From positions 45,134,339 to 45,198,338 of the forward strand of contig NW_023998415.1 of the NCBI RefSeq assembly GCF_014805625.2: a stretch of 64,000 bases of DNA, in the 5' to 3' direction. This document shows positions 13,085 to 26,700 of the stretch, one piece after another. The stretch's first letter is position 1. Each line of letters starts with the position of its first letter. The notes under the pieces were generated by a model that worked only from the letters and a program-made list of their open reading frames with translations, had not been told where the DNA came from and did no database searches. Source of the DNA: Glossina fuscipes (lineage: Eukaryota > Arthropoda > Insecta > Diptera > Glossinidae). The translations under genes and the position numbers were made by a program.

Positions 13085-13515
13085 CAGGTAAACCTGTTTT
13101 TGTACGCAAGTAACGTGCTACGGGCGAAAAAAAAAAAAAAACGGAAAAAAATTATATTCGGAAACTTCATAATTAGTTGTAACAAATGTTTTTTTTTCGC
13201 AATATATTAAAATAAAAAATAAAAAAATTATATTCTGCGATCGGGACGGATCGTATAAAAAAAGTCGCCTTTAGAAAATATGTCCGATTTTTACGAAACC
13301 GCCAAAAATGATTAAATTACACATGCACAACTCAATACGACTTGACGTAGTATAAAAATTGCATATTCGTCCGCTTTCTTCCCATTCCTATATTCATATT
13401 CATTCAGAGGGATCGCATAAAAAAAGTTGCACGTAATAAATCGCACAAAACAAAATAACTCGGTGTATGCAACCAATCGCACAAATAAAACAGTGTCGAA
13501 AAACAGGTTCAACTA
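13085..13515. mobile_element. Pogo-like MITE, 431 bp
   Basis: A short non-autonomous DNA transposon. The left terminal repeat (13085-13101, CAGGTAAACCTGTTTTT) matches the reverse complement of the right end (13499-13515) at 14 of 17 positions. Both ends abut TA (13083-13084 and 13516-13517), as expected for the Tc1/mariner/pogo superfamily TA target duplication. No coding frame for a transposase is present. The left end matches the end of the pogo-like fragment at 51668 at 18 of 19 positions. An internal 25-base motif (13406-13430) matches the reverse complement of 51506-51530 at 22 of 25 positions, and a weaker second copy lies at 13237-13267. It is therefore likely a deletion derivative of that family, inserted with its left end equal to the transposase 3' end. 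Confidence 0.7.
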
Positions 13516-16324
13516 TACTCACACAGCCCTGTACAAATATATTCAACTCTGAAATTTCAAAATTGTTTTCCGCAATTTTCCGATCAAAAAAAAAAAAAAA
13601 AAAAAAAAAAGGAAAAGAACAAAAACTACAATATTTCTCGTGTTAACAATTCAAGTATTAACGTGACATTAAAGACATCTGAGTGTGTGTACGTGTGTGT
13701 GTGTGTGTGTGTGGTCTTTCCCTTTAGCTACTGTTTTATTTAATTTTTCATTTTCTTTACTTGTTTTCTTTTTTTTTTTTTTGTGGACTGTGTTATGGAT
13801 CTGTTTTCGTCTTTTTTTTTTTTTTTTTTTTTTTTTGCTTTGCATCTGCACTTACTCAAGTTTTACAGAACTTATACTAAATTTTTCATAAAGCTTGACT
13901 GTAGATTAAGTAACTACTTATTTTCTTATTTAAATCTCTTATTAGGACGTTTGTGGCAGAGTCATTTTTCAATCTTCGTAATTTTTACTTACGAAGCATT
14001 ATCATTTGTATAGGAAGGGTGTGCAGAAACTATCAGAGAATCTTACTGTCAAAAATGTTGCAAAATGAGTCTTTGTCCAATTCCCTCTCAATTTACTCGT
14101 GCTCGAATGTTCGCAGCATGAACTATTAGTTCGTCGGCGCATGAATGACTCAAATTGCCCAGACTAAGTCCTACAGCAACCCTCTTTCTATATGCGGGTT
14201 TTATCTCCTAATCGTGTTATAAAAAATAGAAATAATTAAGAAATTTTTCACCTAGATACCCTACACCAATTGTGATTCAAGAGTGTCTGTCCGCCAATAC
14301 TTTTCCTGTCCAACGTCCCGGCTACAATTCTTCAGATATTTCTGATGAAATGCGATAAGCTGATGTGTCTTGATTCAAAGACGAACGCTATTAAAAATAG
14401 TTCGGATCGAACCGCTTCTTTGGGCACTTCCCATATAACGGCTTATATTGAAGAGTCACTATATGAATAACTGAACTGTGAATTGATATAGGATAGTTAA
14501 TAGTGATCCGTGGCCCGCTATAGTGTTTTTTCTTCTTCTTCTTCTTCTTGATATCAGGAAAGGGTAAAATGATCGGAACTCTTACTAAATAGTAAGTTAA
14601 CTACGGTATTCTGAATTCCATCCAAACCTTCCACAGATGTGTGCATGTTTTCCATTTTGCTTGGATGACAGCAACATTGTTAATTTTGTATATCGGTGTT
14701 GCACAGATGTCACTTGTCATTGCTTTTCTTCTTTTTTTTTTTTTTTTTTGTTTTGTTTTTCTCTTGTTTAACGTTTCAGTATAGCAACTATGAAAATTGA
14801 CATTTAATTCATTTGTAACTGCAACAGAAGAGAATTACTGAGTTAATAACTCTAAATATCATTGAGAGAAAAATTCTGTGGATTTAAGAGCAAATGAAAG
14901 ACAAAATGAATTTTTAAAAATAATTCTTAGTTCATTTCATGAAAATGTTGCGTAGGCGTAAGAACTATGATCCCTATACGATAGTATCGCAAACAGTAGC
15001 TTATTAGCATTTTTCCTTAAGCCTTGTTTTATACCCATACGGATGTATGCAAATTCCAGAAAGAAAGAAATTTCATTATACCAAATCGATGATAGGTTAA
15101 AGAAAATACTCTCGACCCAAGCCGGAGTTATTATTATATTACATATATATATATATATATATATATAGATGTATATAGTCGAGCATGCAATTGGTGCAAA
15201 GATTAATTTCTAACTCGCTTGATGCACGCGTCCGAGGCATTTCGGTGTTGTGTGCAAAAGAAAGCAAGATTGGAGAAAAGCCAATAATTTTCAAACAGTC
15301 GCCTGCGAGTCGATTTAATATAAACAGAATTAAAGAATTAATTACCTAACGAAACGTATTATTAAAGTACAAATAGCGAAGCGAATCGTCCTTAAAGTTA
15401 AGCCATAAAAAATGCTACTTGTTTCGATGATTTCTCGCTCTTTAGTACAAGTTAAAGGGATCTAGGCTTTAATTCTAAGCATATGGTGACGTAAGCACTG
15501 TTCCATTGTTATTGTAACGTCACAAAATCAAATCAACAAAGATTCTCTGCTTTACTGAACGAGTGGCTTTCCTGGCAAAGAACATGATTTGAGAAGCGAT
15601 AACCTCGCTCACCTCGCGCAGTTCATCTCTCTATGCAGGAAATGAAAAGGTCCGGCATAACTGTGAAAAAATTCTTTCGTTTAATCACGGCAAGGATGCA
15701 ACGCTTTTTAAGGGCGAAAGAATTTTAAATAAAGTAATTTATGGCTCAATGGAGGAAATAAGGACAAACGACATTGATTTGCATTTAGCTATGTATCTTT
15801 TTGTTAATATATATCTTTCAAAATGGAAAAAAGTCAATTGAAGTGAACAGAAAAAACACACAAACGCATATCAAGGGTAAGCATCATTTCGCCATTTCGA
15901 AGAATAATTTGCAGCAATATTTTCATTTCTTCACACTTTGGTTTATTTTTGAAAGCATAAACTTGACCTTTGATATTCAATTGAAATGAAAAGCTTAAGA
16001 TCCGTTGAATATGTTTATGAAAGTATGGAAAGAGAGAAAAAAAAAGAAAAAAAAAAAAATGGGAACATATGTTGTGCCAATGAAAGATATCCCCCTTAAA
16101 TATGCTTTTTTTCTGAGTTTTTTTTTTTTTTTTTTGTTATAAATACTGCGGTAAACATTAATATAACGTCAAACAAAACATAAGGCAACATGTGTAACAT
16201 ATGAGAAAACATTCACGACAGCATGAAAGTGAAATGCATTAAAAAATTTAATTTAAAATTTTTCCAAACAGAAGTGTAAGGAAATAAATTCAAATATCAA
16301 TACAAATACACACACATATATACA

Positions 16325-16366
<42 letters not shown>

Positions 16367-18147
16367 AAAGAGTTGATGTAATCAGCAAACATAACATAAT
16401 ATTGTCTGAAACAATTTCTGAAAACATTTTAATAATATTGAGTAATAATACAATGAATGACTGAATGAATGACATTTGTTTGCGAGCGTATTGCATGTGA
16501 ACGAGTGGCTGATTAACAATGACTGACAAACTACTACTGCCCCCACAATTAAGGCAATTCGTTTACATTTATCTCTATATATATCTCTGGTTGTAATTTG
16601 CGATGACATAAGCCGGTCATATATGTAGCTCTCAATGAACTAACAAAACAACAATTGTCTGTCCATATCTCTTTATGCTGTTGTATGAATGCTTATGTAT
16701 GCATGTAACAGACACATACACACACACACACACACGCGCGCATATATATATATATATATATGTATTTCACTTGTATTGTCATTCGGTCAACCGTTCCATT
16801 TTATTCTATCGTACCCTACATACCTCGAATTACATTTCGTATTAATTTCACGCAAATGTTTGTAACTAAACGAGAAGCGATTTCTTTACATAAATAAATT
16901 TTGGGGGCGTGTACTATTCAACGGATATTGGTGCCAAGACTCAACTCAAACTCAACGAAAATTCATACGGATGCGTTTTTACGTTCGAGATGAGTTCTGT
17001 TATGGAGATACTACATTTAATGCGTCCATATTTTGATTGTACACAAAAAAAATAAAATAAAAATACAAATAAAAAATAATCTTCGTAAAAAAATATATTT
17101 TTACTTATATTAGATGACTTCAATGAGACGAAATGTACCGAATTATTATTTACGATATAACAGTATTTCACTTCCAGTTTCGTTTATTAAATGATACGAA
17201 AACGTGATGATGACGTTTGGTTACTTATAAGACGTAGCGTATTGAAATGTAGACTTTCATCGCCCATAATGTATTTCATTGAATATTTGTGAATTTCGTG
17301 CCTCCATTGAATGCTCTATAGGACGATTAAGATCACTTTGATTATATAGAGATCAGTTTGTAAGACAAGAGTATGTTAAATACTCAAAGTGCCTTAAAAT
17401 GAAAAAAAAAAAAAAAAACCAAATAATTTGAAAATAAAAATTAATATAATATTTACATATATATTGGTGGACTATTGTCAAATCGTCGAAACCGTTACAT
17501 GCTACGTCTTCAAATTGGCAGTAATCACTGGCTGTTATATATTTTGTGGATATTGAAGTGTTAGTTAAGAGTATCCACGATTTGTTATAAACTTTATATA
17601 TTTAGAAGTATATAAGTTAAGTTTGGTATATAACTATGTTATATACTTACGTATGGTATGTATGTGTATACATACCGGTCACCATCTCCTTCCCGCATAT
17701 GGTATTTTATATAAAAATTGAGCTGACAGTTAGTTGTTATTGTATATAATCATTCATATGCTCTTAGCTAACTTTGCCTTTTGTTTGTTTGCATTTTATG
17801 CTACCCTGCTGTTGCTACTGTTGCTTTTCTGCTATTCTCTTATTGTTACCGTTGTTGTTATTGTCGCTTGCTGTCACATTGTATTTTAATTATGCACACG
17901 CGTACCATCATCGCGTTGCCATCAGGAAAAAAAAACAGGAAACACTATAATCTCCTATAATGTAGGTAGGGTGGCAGTATGTAAGCGGGACTTCTTTTTG
18001 CATGAGTTTACTGGCCGCCCAATTGTGGCACTTTCCAGGCTTATGCCACAAACTGTGTTTTAAAAACAAACACAACATTTCACTGTTCACCTATAACAAA
18101 GTCATTGTTTTTATCGCTAACGACATCACACACATTGTCAAAAAGCG

Positions 18148-18196
<49 letters not shown>

Positions 18197-21100
18197 AAGA
18201 TAGAGAGTGAAAAAAAAAATCTATTACCCCTCCCGCTGCCTTTTCGCTACTTATTCAACGCTAGTATATAACAACAGCACTTACAGGCTTTGCTTTGTGT
18301 TGTGGGGGCTTTTTCACTTTTTTAGTTATCATTGGATTTTATTGTCATTTTCATTGTGTGTGGATGCCTAGATACGTGAACGTATGCTGTTGCGGTAAAC
18401 TCTTTGTTCCCCCAATCATTGACTGCTTGGCTTAGTTTTATATACGGATTGTTTCGATCATTGTTTTGTAATATGGAATTTTTTGTTTTTTTCTTGTTAT
18501 TGCTATTGTTGTTGTTGTTGTTGTTGTTGCTTTTGCTCTTATTGATGTTGCCCTACCTTCCCATATTTTCCCTTTATTGGTATTAGCTGTCGCCTGATGC
18601 TGTCATCGTTTTTAAAGTCCTTTTTTGTAGATGAGTACAGCACTTCTTTTACGTATTATCTCCCCGTGATGCTGATGCTGATGCTGATGCCTTGTGTTGT
18701 TGGGGCCGTTGACATAGACACCATAATTGGTTTCGTTCCACGCTATTGACGCTGACAAGGATGTTACTTTAACTTCATACGCATCTGCACTTGCGCACAA
18801 ATACTTATTGTTTGCCTTCTTTGGTTTTTCATCCCTAGAGAGTTACGCACTCGTTTCAAAGACGGCAAGCAAAAGTTATGGTACCCAAGAGTTTCTTATT
18901 TTGGTTTTTTTTTTTTTTTTTTGTATTCATTTAAGGTTTTTTATTTTTATTTGTTTTTTTTTTTTTTTTTTTTTTTTTTTTTGTAAATGCTTCTTTCATC
19001 GAAGCTCATTTTCTTCGAGTAAAATAATGAAGGCGACGTGTGCATGGTGCATGGAATTGTGCACCAACTAATATTTAATTGGATTTTTTGCAATATATTG
19101 GTTTCCTAGAAAACATGTCAAAAGTCATACATTTTTTCGGGTTTCACATTTACTTGCGGCCTTTTCTGTTCATTTTACAAAATATTATCACGAATTAACC
19201 TAAGAGAATAAAAGTCGTAAAAAATGCAATTTTCACCTTAAACGATTATCAAGTTAACCCTGCAGAACAATGCTTATATATCACACATATACATTTCGCA
19301 TTTTAAACATTTATAAATTCAACCAGAAAAATTTTACTTAATTTAGCTGCGAAGTAATTAAAAATCCATTTTGCATAAAAGGAAAATTTTGTTGAAATCA
19401 TTAGGCGAGAAAAACTAGATTTCTCTCTCGTTACATATATATATATATATATATATATATGCAGTCAATGCAAGTGTTCGAAGCAATCAACCAACTTACC
19501 AATCAACAAGCAAAATAATTGAGCAACCCTTGCAATAGTCGATGGCCAAGATTTCAGAAATAGCTTAGCCATAGTCGCTATTCAGTAGTAGATAAGCAAC
19601 AATGATTTGCCTAAAAACATATCATTTGTGTGCAAATTTGTAGTCTAAACAGGGCATGATCCTGAAAAGGTTAAAAACATAAAACACCTTATAAGTAAAC
19701 GCTTACATATATTCGCACAAAAAAAGTTAATACTACATCACGTAAAAATTTCATCGCATTTTTCCGGATACAAATCGCTTTAGAATCGCATAACTAAGGG
19801 CGCAATACTAACCTAACCTATTAAGCCGTACGATAGAGCGCGTGTGAAAACGCCCAGTTAAGAGACAATGAAAAGCGAAACATTGGATCCGTCAATCTAA
19901 CTCAACCAAAATTAATTAAATTTTGAAAATTAATTGAAATCCCGTAATATGTTCTTCTATCCGACTATCGTTTGTTTCAATCTCTGAATGAAAGATTCTG
20001 TTAATGGTTTAAAGTTGATTTTCTTTAAAAGAAGATCTATGAAAATCACTTTGTTCTGTTTTCTGTCTAGAAATTGCATACGGTTCACTGTAGAACCGTA
20101 GCATAGGAAAAAACAATGGCATATACTCGATGTAATAAAACTCACATAACATATACAAAAAAATGTCGCAAACATTTTCCATTAACAGAACACGTATATA
20201 TGTATGTTATATATATATATGCTTTAATACGTATACATATTCACTTATTACATTATATAAAAGTATACATAAAAGCATTCTTTATAGACACAAGCATATA
20301 TACAATATCTATATAATAAAATAGATGATGTTTTGAGGTCGCATTCGTGTTAACAAAACCTGGACGAAAGACATCTTGAGAAGAAATATGTTCATGCTTT
20401 TGATACGTGCCGTGCAAAAACGAGTAAATATAGCAAAGCCGGAGATCTCTCAATCAAAATAGTGAACAGAAAGAAGATCTCATGACTTTTCTTCTTTTTT
20501 TTTTTTTTTCTCTTAAAATTGGATTTAAATTGTATCACTGACTAAATTGCAGCCACAAAGATAGACTTATGCAATTTCAAATATTATACAATTTTATAAC
20601 ATACCTTCCTTTGACTGAGTAAATAAAAGTAAATCTACAATCTACATCCTGATAATGCGTCACACATTCAACAAGCACTAAGTATTAATATATGCCACAC
20701 CGTAAACTTGTTTCACTTACAATAATAGAATAATACTAGAAACCCTAGTATGATGTAAATAAAGTACAATTTTTGACTTTTCCGCATGGACAATGAAATT
20801 CGGATCCATCCGGGATAAGTGCTGGGCATATTTAACAGTACACTACACGGCACCCATGTGCTTATACATAATTTCAAGTATTTAAAGCTTCTGGAGAATA
20901 ATTACTTTCGTATTTGAAGTAATAACTAAAACCGATACCTACTCTGTACTCCGTGTTGATGAAGGAAAGCACGGATTTTGATTCGCCGCTTTCGAATATT
21001 TTCGAAATTTTGAAAGTGTAAATCATATTTTCCTAGTCGTTTACTTTCGTGCTCGGCAACAAAATGCATATTTCAGCGCGAATGACGCCGACTTCATCAG

Positions 21101-21280
21101 ACTTCACCATAGACTTTATTTATTTAAGAGCGCACTTTACCATATTCAAAGGTATTGCACGCCGTATTTATGTTCCCGGATAAAATAGACATTCTACCTT
21201 TTTTTACTTTCCTAACTACTTCATCCTCTCCTTGGTCCACCACAGTGCATTGATAACCAGAGCCATCGGTTAACTTACTT
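13516..21280. other. Non-coding DNA rich in simple repeats
   Basis: No supported gene. Tracts: A25 at 13586-13610, (GT)n at 13693-13712, T runs near 13769-13782 and 13813-13836, (CTT)n near 14533-14548, (AT)n at 15142-15167, 16331-16361 and 19434-19460. There is also a compound (CA)n(CG)n(TA)n at 16717-16761, (GA)n at 18157-18187, GATGCT units at 18668-18690 and T runs near 18906-18922 and 18953-18982. The open frames are Phe/Leu, Ile/Tyr or Arg/Glu low-complexity peptides. Confidence 0.55.
16717..16761. repeat. Compound (CA)n(CG)n(TA)n microsatellite
   Basis: CA units pass into a short CG stretch and then about ten TA units. This alternating purine-pyrimidine tract has Z-DNA-type sequence. 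Confidence 0.9.
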
Positions 21281-21722
21281 TTTGTTTTTATTATAAGATT
21301 AACGGCTCAGGAGATGTCCCCTATACGTGCAATACGTGAGAAAAGAGAAAGATATAGGAGCGAGCAGCCGCAGCCTAGTGGGTGGGTATACCCAATAGAT
21401 AAGTGTTATGCCTTTACCGGACCAGTTAAGCACTCATTATAACTATGACCGCAGTAAACTCTGCCGCATTAAGATTTGAAGCCGCGGACAAAGACTTGAT
21501 AGCCGCGATTCTTACCTACTCGGCTACTCATGCTCCTTGCGTATGGGATGCAATAAAGTCAACAATCCAAAGGCAAATGTTGACAGCAAAACGAAACATA
21601 GTTGACTTTGCTTCGTCGTAAAGACTTCACTGAAAATCAGAAATTAATTCTGCAAAAAGAATGTACCAAGAGAAGGGAGCTGGTAGTAGAGTGTAAGAAG
21701 AAAATCAATTAGCAAAATTTAC
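21280..21722. other. GC-richer block around tRNA-like relic
   Basis: Few homopolymers and more GC than the flanks. It contains tRNA-like relic 1. No protein frame is recognised. The whole 21.3-21.95 kb block may be one decayed insertion. Confidence 0.3.
21468..21532 (-). other. tRNA-like relic 1 (possible SINE head)
   Basis: On the minus strand an A-box-like TAGCCGAGTAGG (21515-21526) fits TRGCNNAGYNGG perfectly. A B-box-like GCTTCAAATCT (21472-21482) fits GGTTCGANTCC at 8 of 11 positions. The boxes are 32 bases apart, as in class I tRNAs. Stem pairing is poor, so it is unlikely to be a working tRNA gene. The relic at 58490-58544 has identical box spacing and a similar downstream stretch (TAAGCA on + about 45 bases away), which fits a tRNA-derived SINE. 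Confidence 0.45.
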
Positions 21723-21904
21723 CTTAAATGTGTCTCCCCTAAAGGGTGTTCTTTGTTGTCTTATGTCCGGATTTCCAGAGAGTTTACTCTCAATCATCTT
21801 TTTGCAAAGAAGTATTGTGGGCAGGCCTTCCAACAGATGCCTGGTGTTTGCTGGTGTCTTCACCTTTATCCCCGCCAATGGGAAGGTAACTAGCCCAGCG
21901 AATG
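21723..21904 (-). CDS. Possible internal exon, product unknown
   Basis: A 182-base minus-strand stretch that stays open in one frame (about 60 residues). It is bounded by an acceptor-like TTTTTGCAG (ending just above 21904) and a donor-like AAG|GTAAAT (at 21723/21722). About half of third codon positions are G or C, higher than the surrounding DNA. The predicted peptide starts AFAGLVTFPLAG and has no domain I recognise. Against it: the plus strand is also open across the same interval, and the adjoining 21280-21720 block looks repeat-like. It could instead be part of a decayed mobile element. Confidence 0.2.
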
Positions 21905-21974
21905 CTGCAAAAACTTGCAAAGTTCAACTTATCAGTTCCACAATCCACAATCACTCATTATATTCTGTTTAAGA

Positions 21975-24852
21975 TATGTCCTTCGCATTATCATCTGCTT
22001 ACCTCTCTATACCAAAAATTTCTTTTTAAAAAAAGTGAAAAATTTACCATAGATATCGTTTAAGATAAACCCGTCATTCTTTCTTTAAAAGAATGAATAG
22101 AAAAATTTTTATAAGAAAAATGCATTGTGTGTTATATTCCGATCGATTTCAGATCGTGTAAAAACTTTTGCAAATACTTAAGTAGTCGTCGTCTTTCGTC
22201 CAAAATTTGAATAAATTAAATAATAATAATAATAATAATATTAGTAAAACTGTTACACAAACAACTCACTCAGAATAGAAGCCCTTAAGTTAACCTTAGC
22301 TTGAAACTGATCAAAAAAAGAAAATATCATTTGCATTAAGCATAAATTTATTTATTTATAAATTATTCTTATGTATATCTTATCGATTCTTTTCACTTTA
22401 CATTATTAAGCGAACTAATTTAATAGCCAATCAATTATGCTCATCTTTAAATATATTGCCCGTAGATATTGAAAGCGATCCATTGTAAGCCCGTAGATAT
22501 AATAGTAACGGATATATTTACAAAGAGCATCATGTTCGTGCCCTTTGTATCAATTTCCTCGCATCGTGACGCCTTTATCAGAGAGTCATTAAAAGCAACA
22601 CAAACACTCTTTCGTCATACCGTACCATATAAGCGTAGCCACGTTCTTAATAATAACAATAATATACGAATACGAAAACAAAAGTCTACGAAATGTTGTT
22701 TCGTGTTTTAAAATCTACTATAAATTACGTATAAACAATTTAAAAATACTTAAATAATTGAAATAAAATAAAAAAAAAAGTCCGTATATACGACCAATAA
22801 AGACCCTACTGCAATTTCAATTAATACAATTTTTTATAACTATTATCGAAGAAATTTGTTAACAACATTTTCACAATTAGTTCTCTTCTATTGTCTAAAT
22901 GTTAACACAATTTACATGGGGCAGAGGGTCTCAAAATATTTGCCACCTGGTAACCAAATTTTTCATGTACGATTTTTGTCGAGAGATTTCAAAAATTGCA
23001 AATTTTGTTCATTTGTTGTTTTCAAAATGAGTCGTCCGATCCGATGCAATTTGCAATAGTATCGTGCTTGTGCCAAAATGTACAATTATATCGAATTTCA
23101 TCAAATTTAACTCAAAAATTTGTAAACTGTAAGTTGAATACAAAATAATACTTGAATGTAGTACGTACATCTAGATGGACAGATAGACAGACAAACGAAG
23201 TCAGATAGACAAGATAGAAATGCGATTTTTAATCTAATCGATCGTAAACAGTGGACAAAAGAGAGTTTGTTTGCACTTTACGTTACATATTCTACTCATC
23301 ACAACTGGTGTAGAGTATAGATTGAATGAATAAATATATGAATAATGTATAAATGTAAATAATTAAAAATCGCAACGAATCGAATTCGAAGAGTTGACCA
23401 GAGAGACTTCAAACAGATGATATGAGGAATCGCATCGATTAACTCTGTCCATTCTTTAAATTCAAATCAGTTAATCTGTATAAAGTGTAAACGACAATAC
23501 TATTCCTTGCGAGCATTGTTTAAATCCCCGACTACATTTCAAAAATATCTCAAGTCAATTAATTCATTTTCATAAAATTTCAAGTCATCAAATTTACCTA
23601 AATATTTAAATAAGGAGGAGTCTTTCAAACATACACTCTCTTTCAATAAAGTGAAGTGAATAGACCGTTCATCAGTCGTTTATGATATTTTATAGATGCT
23701 CAACGTTATATAATACGTTATATATATATTTATATACGTATGTTGATTGATATTGACGCGTTCACATGACTCCTTCATGCCATGTCAAGGGCAACTTTCG
23801 TACCTGAAAATTTTTGCAGAAGAAATGGAAATTTTTTTTTTATTTATATTTTTTTCGTTTTGGTAAACACACAGCTTAATAATGCATCATAGATGGTCGA
23901 AATGTGGCCTTTTTGGTCTAAAGTGAAATTTGAATCGAAAACTTGAACCAGCAGATTAATGCCACCTAACGGAGATTATGTAGACCAATTATTTTGTGCA
24001 CAGCAAAGTGACTGATCTCTCCGATTATGTAAATTATAACAAACTAAAATGAAAAAGCTAAAAAACAAAAAAAAAAAAACAAAAAAAAAACATTGATACA
24101 CAAAACAAAAATAACTAATATTTATGCCCACACAGTAAATGGTTACTAAATCTTCATACATACGTACATATCTATATATACATTTTCTTTCTCCATTTAA
24201 CGATTTTCAAAAAAAAAAAAGAATTTTTTTTTTTTAATAAAAAAAAAGAATTTTTTTTTTTTAATAGAAAATAAACAAAATACAATTTTATACAACGGTA
24301 TACAAAAATTTATATTAACAAAGTATGGCATATAAAAGGGGGCGTACTTTTTTCGTTCTTTTTTTTTTTTTTTCTTTCGTTGTTACATACACCAACACAT
24401 TCACAGGCATTCGCACTATATAACAATAAGTTATGAATGCTTTCAAAAATTGTTCGTTCGTTCATAAAAGTTGAAAACAATCATTTTTCATTTTTCGTTA
24501 TGTGGCGGCGGGCTATGGTGATGGTAAACTGTTGTTGATGGCGTCAAAGCTATCGCTATAGCTACCGAACTGTGTTCGATAGTGTTTTTAAAAAATTTTT
24601 ATAGAATTTTTTTTCTTCCATTTTGGTACAAAGACGTTTTTAGTTTTTTATTCATTTATATTTTCTTATACATAAACAGTAGATATACTAAAGCTGTTAT
24701 AGCACACGTCCACTATCATTATTGTATTCTGAATATTGAAAACCTTTTCACGAAACAAAATATTTATTTGAAAAATTCTCCAAAATTATCGAAAGTAAAT
24801 TTTAAAGCGCAGTGATGCTAACCTTCACTTTTGTTGTAACTAAAGCAAACCG

Positions 24853-24887
<35 letters not shown>

Positions 24888-26700
24888 TTATCAGATTATG
24901 ACTCTTTTTATTCGATTGCGAGTCGTTTGTATTCGCACAACTATATACCAGATATACCCGTGTGGAGATTTTTTTGAACAGATCAATGGCAAACATCGAT
25001 GATTGAAAATAGTTTATGAACCTCAGTGCTACGATATAATCAAAATGATTGAATAAAAGTCAACAATAACGGGGGAAATCATGTGTAAAGAATTGCTTTT
25101 GTATTCTATTGCAGCATAACTTACGATGCCATAGAACGACCTACAATTTGCTTATTAACGACGAAAGCACAAGTCTTTTAAGCGGGCTTCCTATCCTTTA
25201 CTCGATATTAAAGAAATTCAAACGATAGTAACGACGCTCGCTATTCCTTGTGACAATTTTGATATGATTATTATCGCAAGTACCGGGCATTTATAATTCG
25301 TCCTGACGACATTGCAAACCGTTCACAGTTTGTGTGTTTTTTTTTTTTATTTTTACTTTTTTGTATTGTGTTCAATACAACAAAAATTTTATGCTGTTTT
25401 AGCTTTGACTAGAGAAAATTATATTGTTGTTGAATACTGAATAATATAATGTATGCATGTATGTATGTATGTATGTGTGTGCTAAATAATTTTTTTTTTT
25501 TTTTTCATAATACATAATATATATGTACAAGTAAATTGTGCATGTACTGTACTGTTGTTGTTATTATTGTTGTTGTTGCGTTTGTTTTCGTATATATTTA
25601 AAAATGCTTTAAACTAAAGTGATTTGAAAAATTGTATGCGCTATACTGACCGTTATAGCGCATTTGTATTGAAATCGTTTCATTTTTTTTTTTTTTTTTT
25701 TTTTTTTTTGCTCAAGCTCTCCTATATACCATTGCTTTTGCTACGTTAGCAGCGCATTCAATTGGAAATAAGCGATTGTCGACAATTCGTTTTGTACAAC
25801 GCGAGTGTCTCGTTTTTTCTTGATTTTTTTTTGTTTTTTTTTTGTTTTGTTTTTGCTTTTATGGTCGAGAAAAAAGAAAAAACAAAAATCAACGTTTAGT
25901 TTGTAGTTTTTTTTTTTTTTTCACTATGCTCCTAACGTGATAGTCTTGCGTTCGAAACGTTAAGTTAGAGAAAAGAAGAAAATAACAAAAAAAAAACGAA
26001 AAAAACAAAAAGAGAGATTGAAAATAAAAAAAAAAAAAAGAGAAAATCTTTTTTAACTATACACAGCTGCACCTTTTTACAATGGCTCCAATCGTTTTAA
26101 GTTGGATTAGTAGTATCACTTGCGGTCAGTAACCACACTTTTGTTCTTCAATGGACCAGCAATACCACCACCATCACTAACTATCATTACCGGCAACAAT
26201 AACAGCGTAATAAGAAACGCTTAAGTTCATGAATTTATTAGCAGGAGCGCATAAAAAATTACAAAAGAATTTGTATTCAGACAAATCGAGAGCTCGCCGT
26301 ACCATCAAATCAATAAACTGTTTTGGTTTGGTTTTTTTTTTTTTTTTATATATATATATATTTAAGTAAGGGCAAGCATTGTTTGCTTTTTCTTCTATTT
26401 ATTTATTTATTTATTTTTTTTTTTTGTTTTTTTTTTTCTTACATTCACATCTGCATTTATTGCGTTTGAAAGCGTTTTAAAATGATTGAAATTGAATTTA
26501 TTTCTTCCACGCTCCTGTCATGTCATATTAGTTTCAACTATCGAATGTATTAGCATCACCCGCCCGAAAAACAATAACTTTTCCTATATTTTTAGCCTCA
26601 AGCGAAATTTGGTCGGAACATTTCAAAAACAAACAAACAAACAAACAAAAAAAAAAAAAAAAAAAAAAGAAACAAGGAAAACAAAATCCTTTGAAATCTA
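21975..26700. other. Non-coding AT-rich DNA
   Basis: No supported gene. 22920-23330 contains motifs resembling the dispersed repeat in reverse (a GATGGACAGATAGACAGACA run near 23174 and CTAATCGATCG near 23234), but they are too diverged to be sure. Other content is (AAT)n near 22221-22240, (AT)n at about 24856-24890, (ATGT)n near 25451-25478, T27 at 25683-25709 and a CAAA repeat running into poly(A) at 26626-26668. Confidence 0.5.
24210..24265. repeat. A/T tandem and inverted repeat
   Basis: Two tandem copies of an A-run, GAA, T-run, AATA unit. Each unit is itself nearly self-complementary (A-run against T-run), so a hairpin could form. A replication-slippage origin is likely. Confidence 0.7.

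Noticed and set aside
21468..21532. Functional tRNA gene
   Set aside because: Boxes and spacing fit, but acceptor and T-stem pairing is poor and the B box departs from consensus at three positions. The same holds for 58483-58552.
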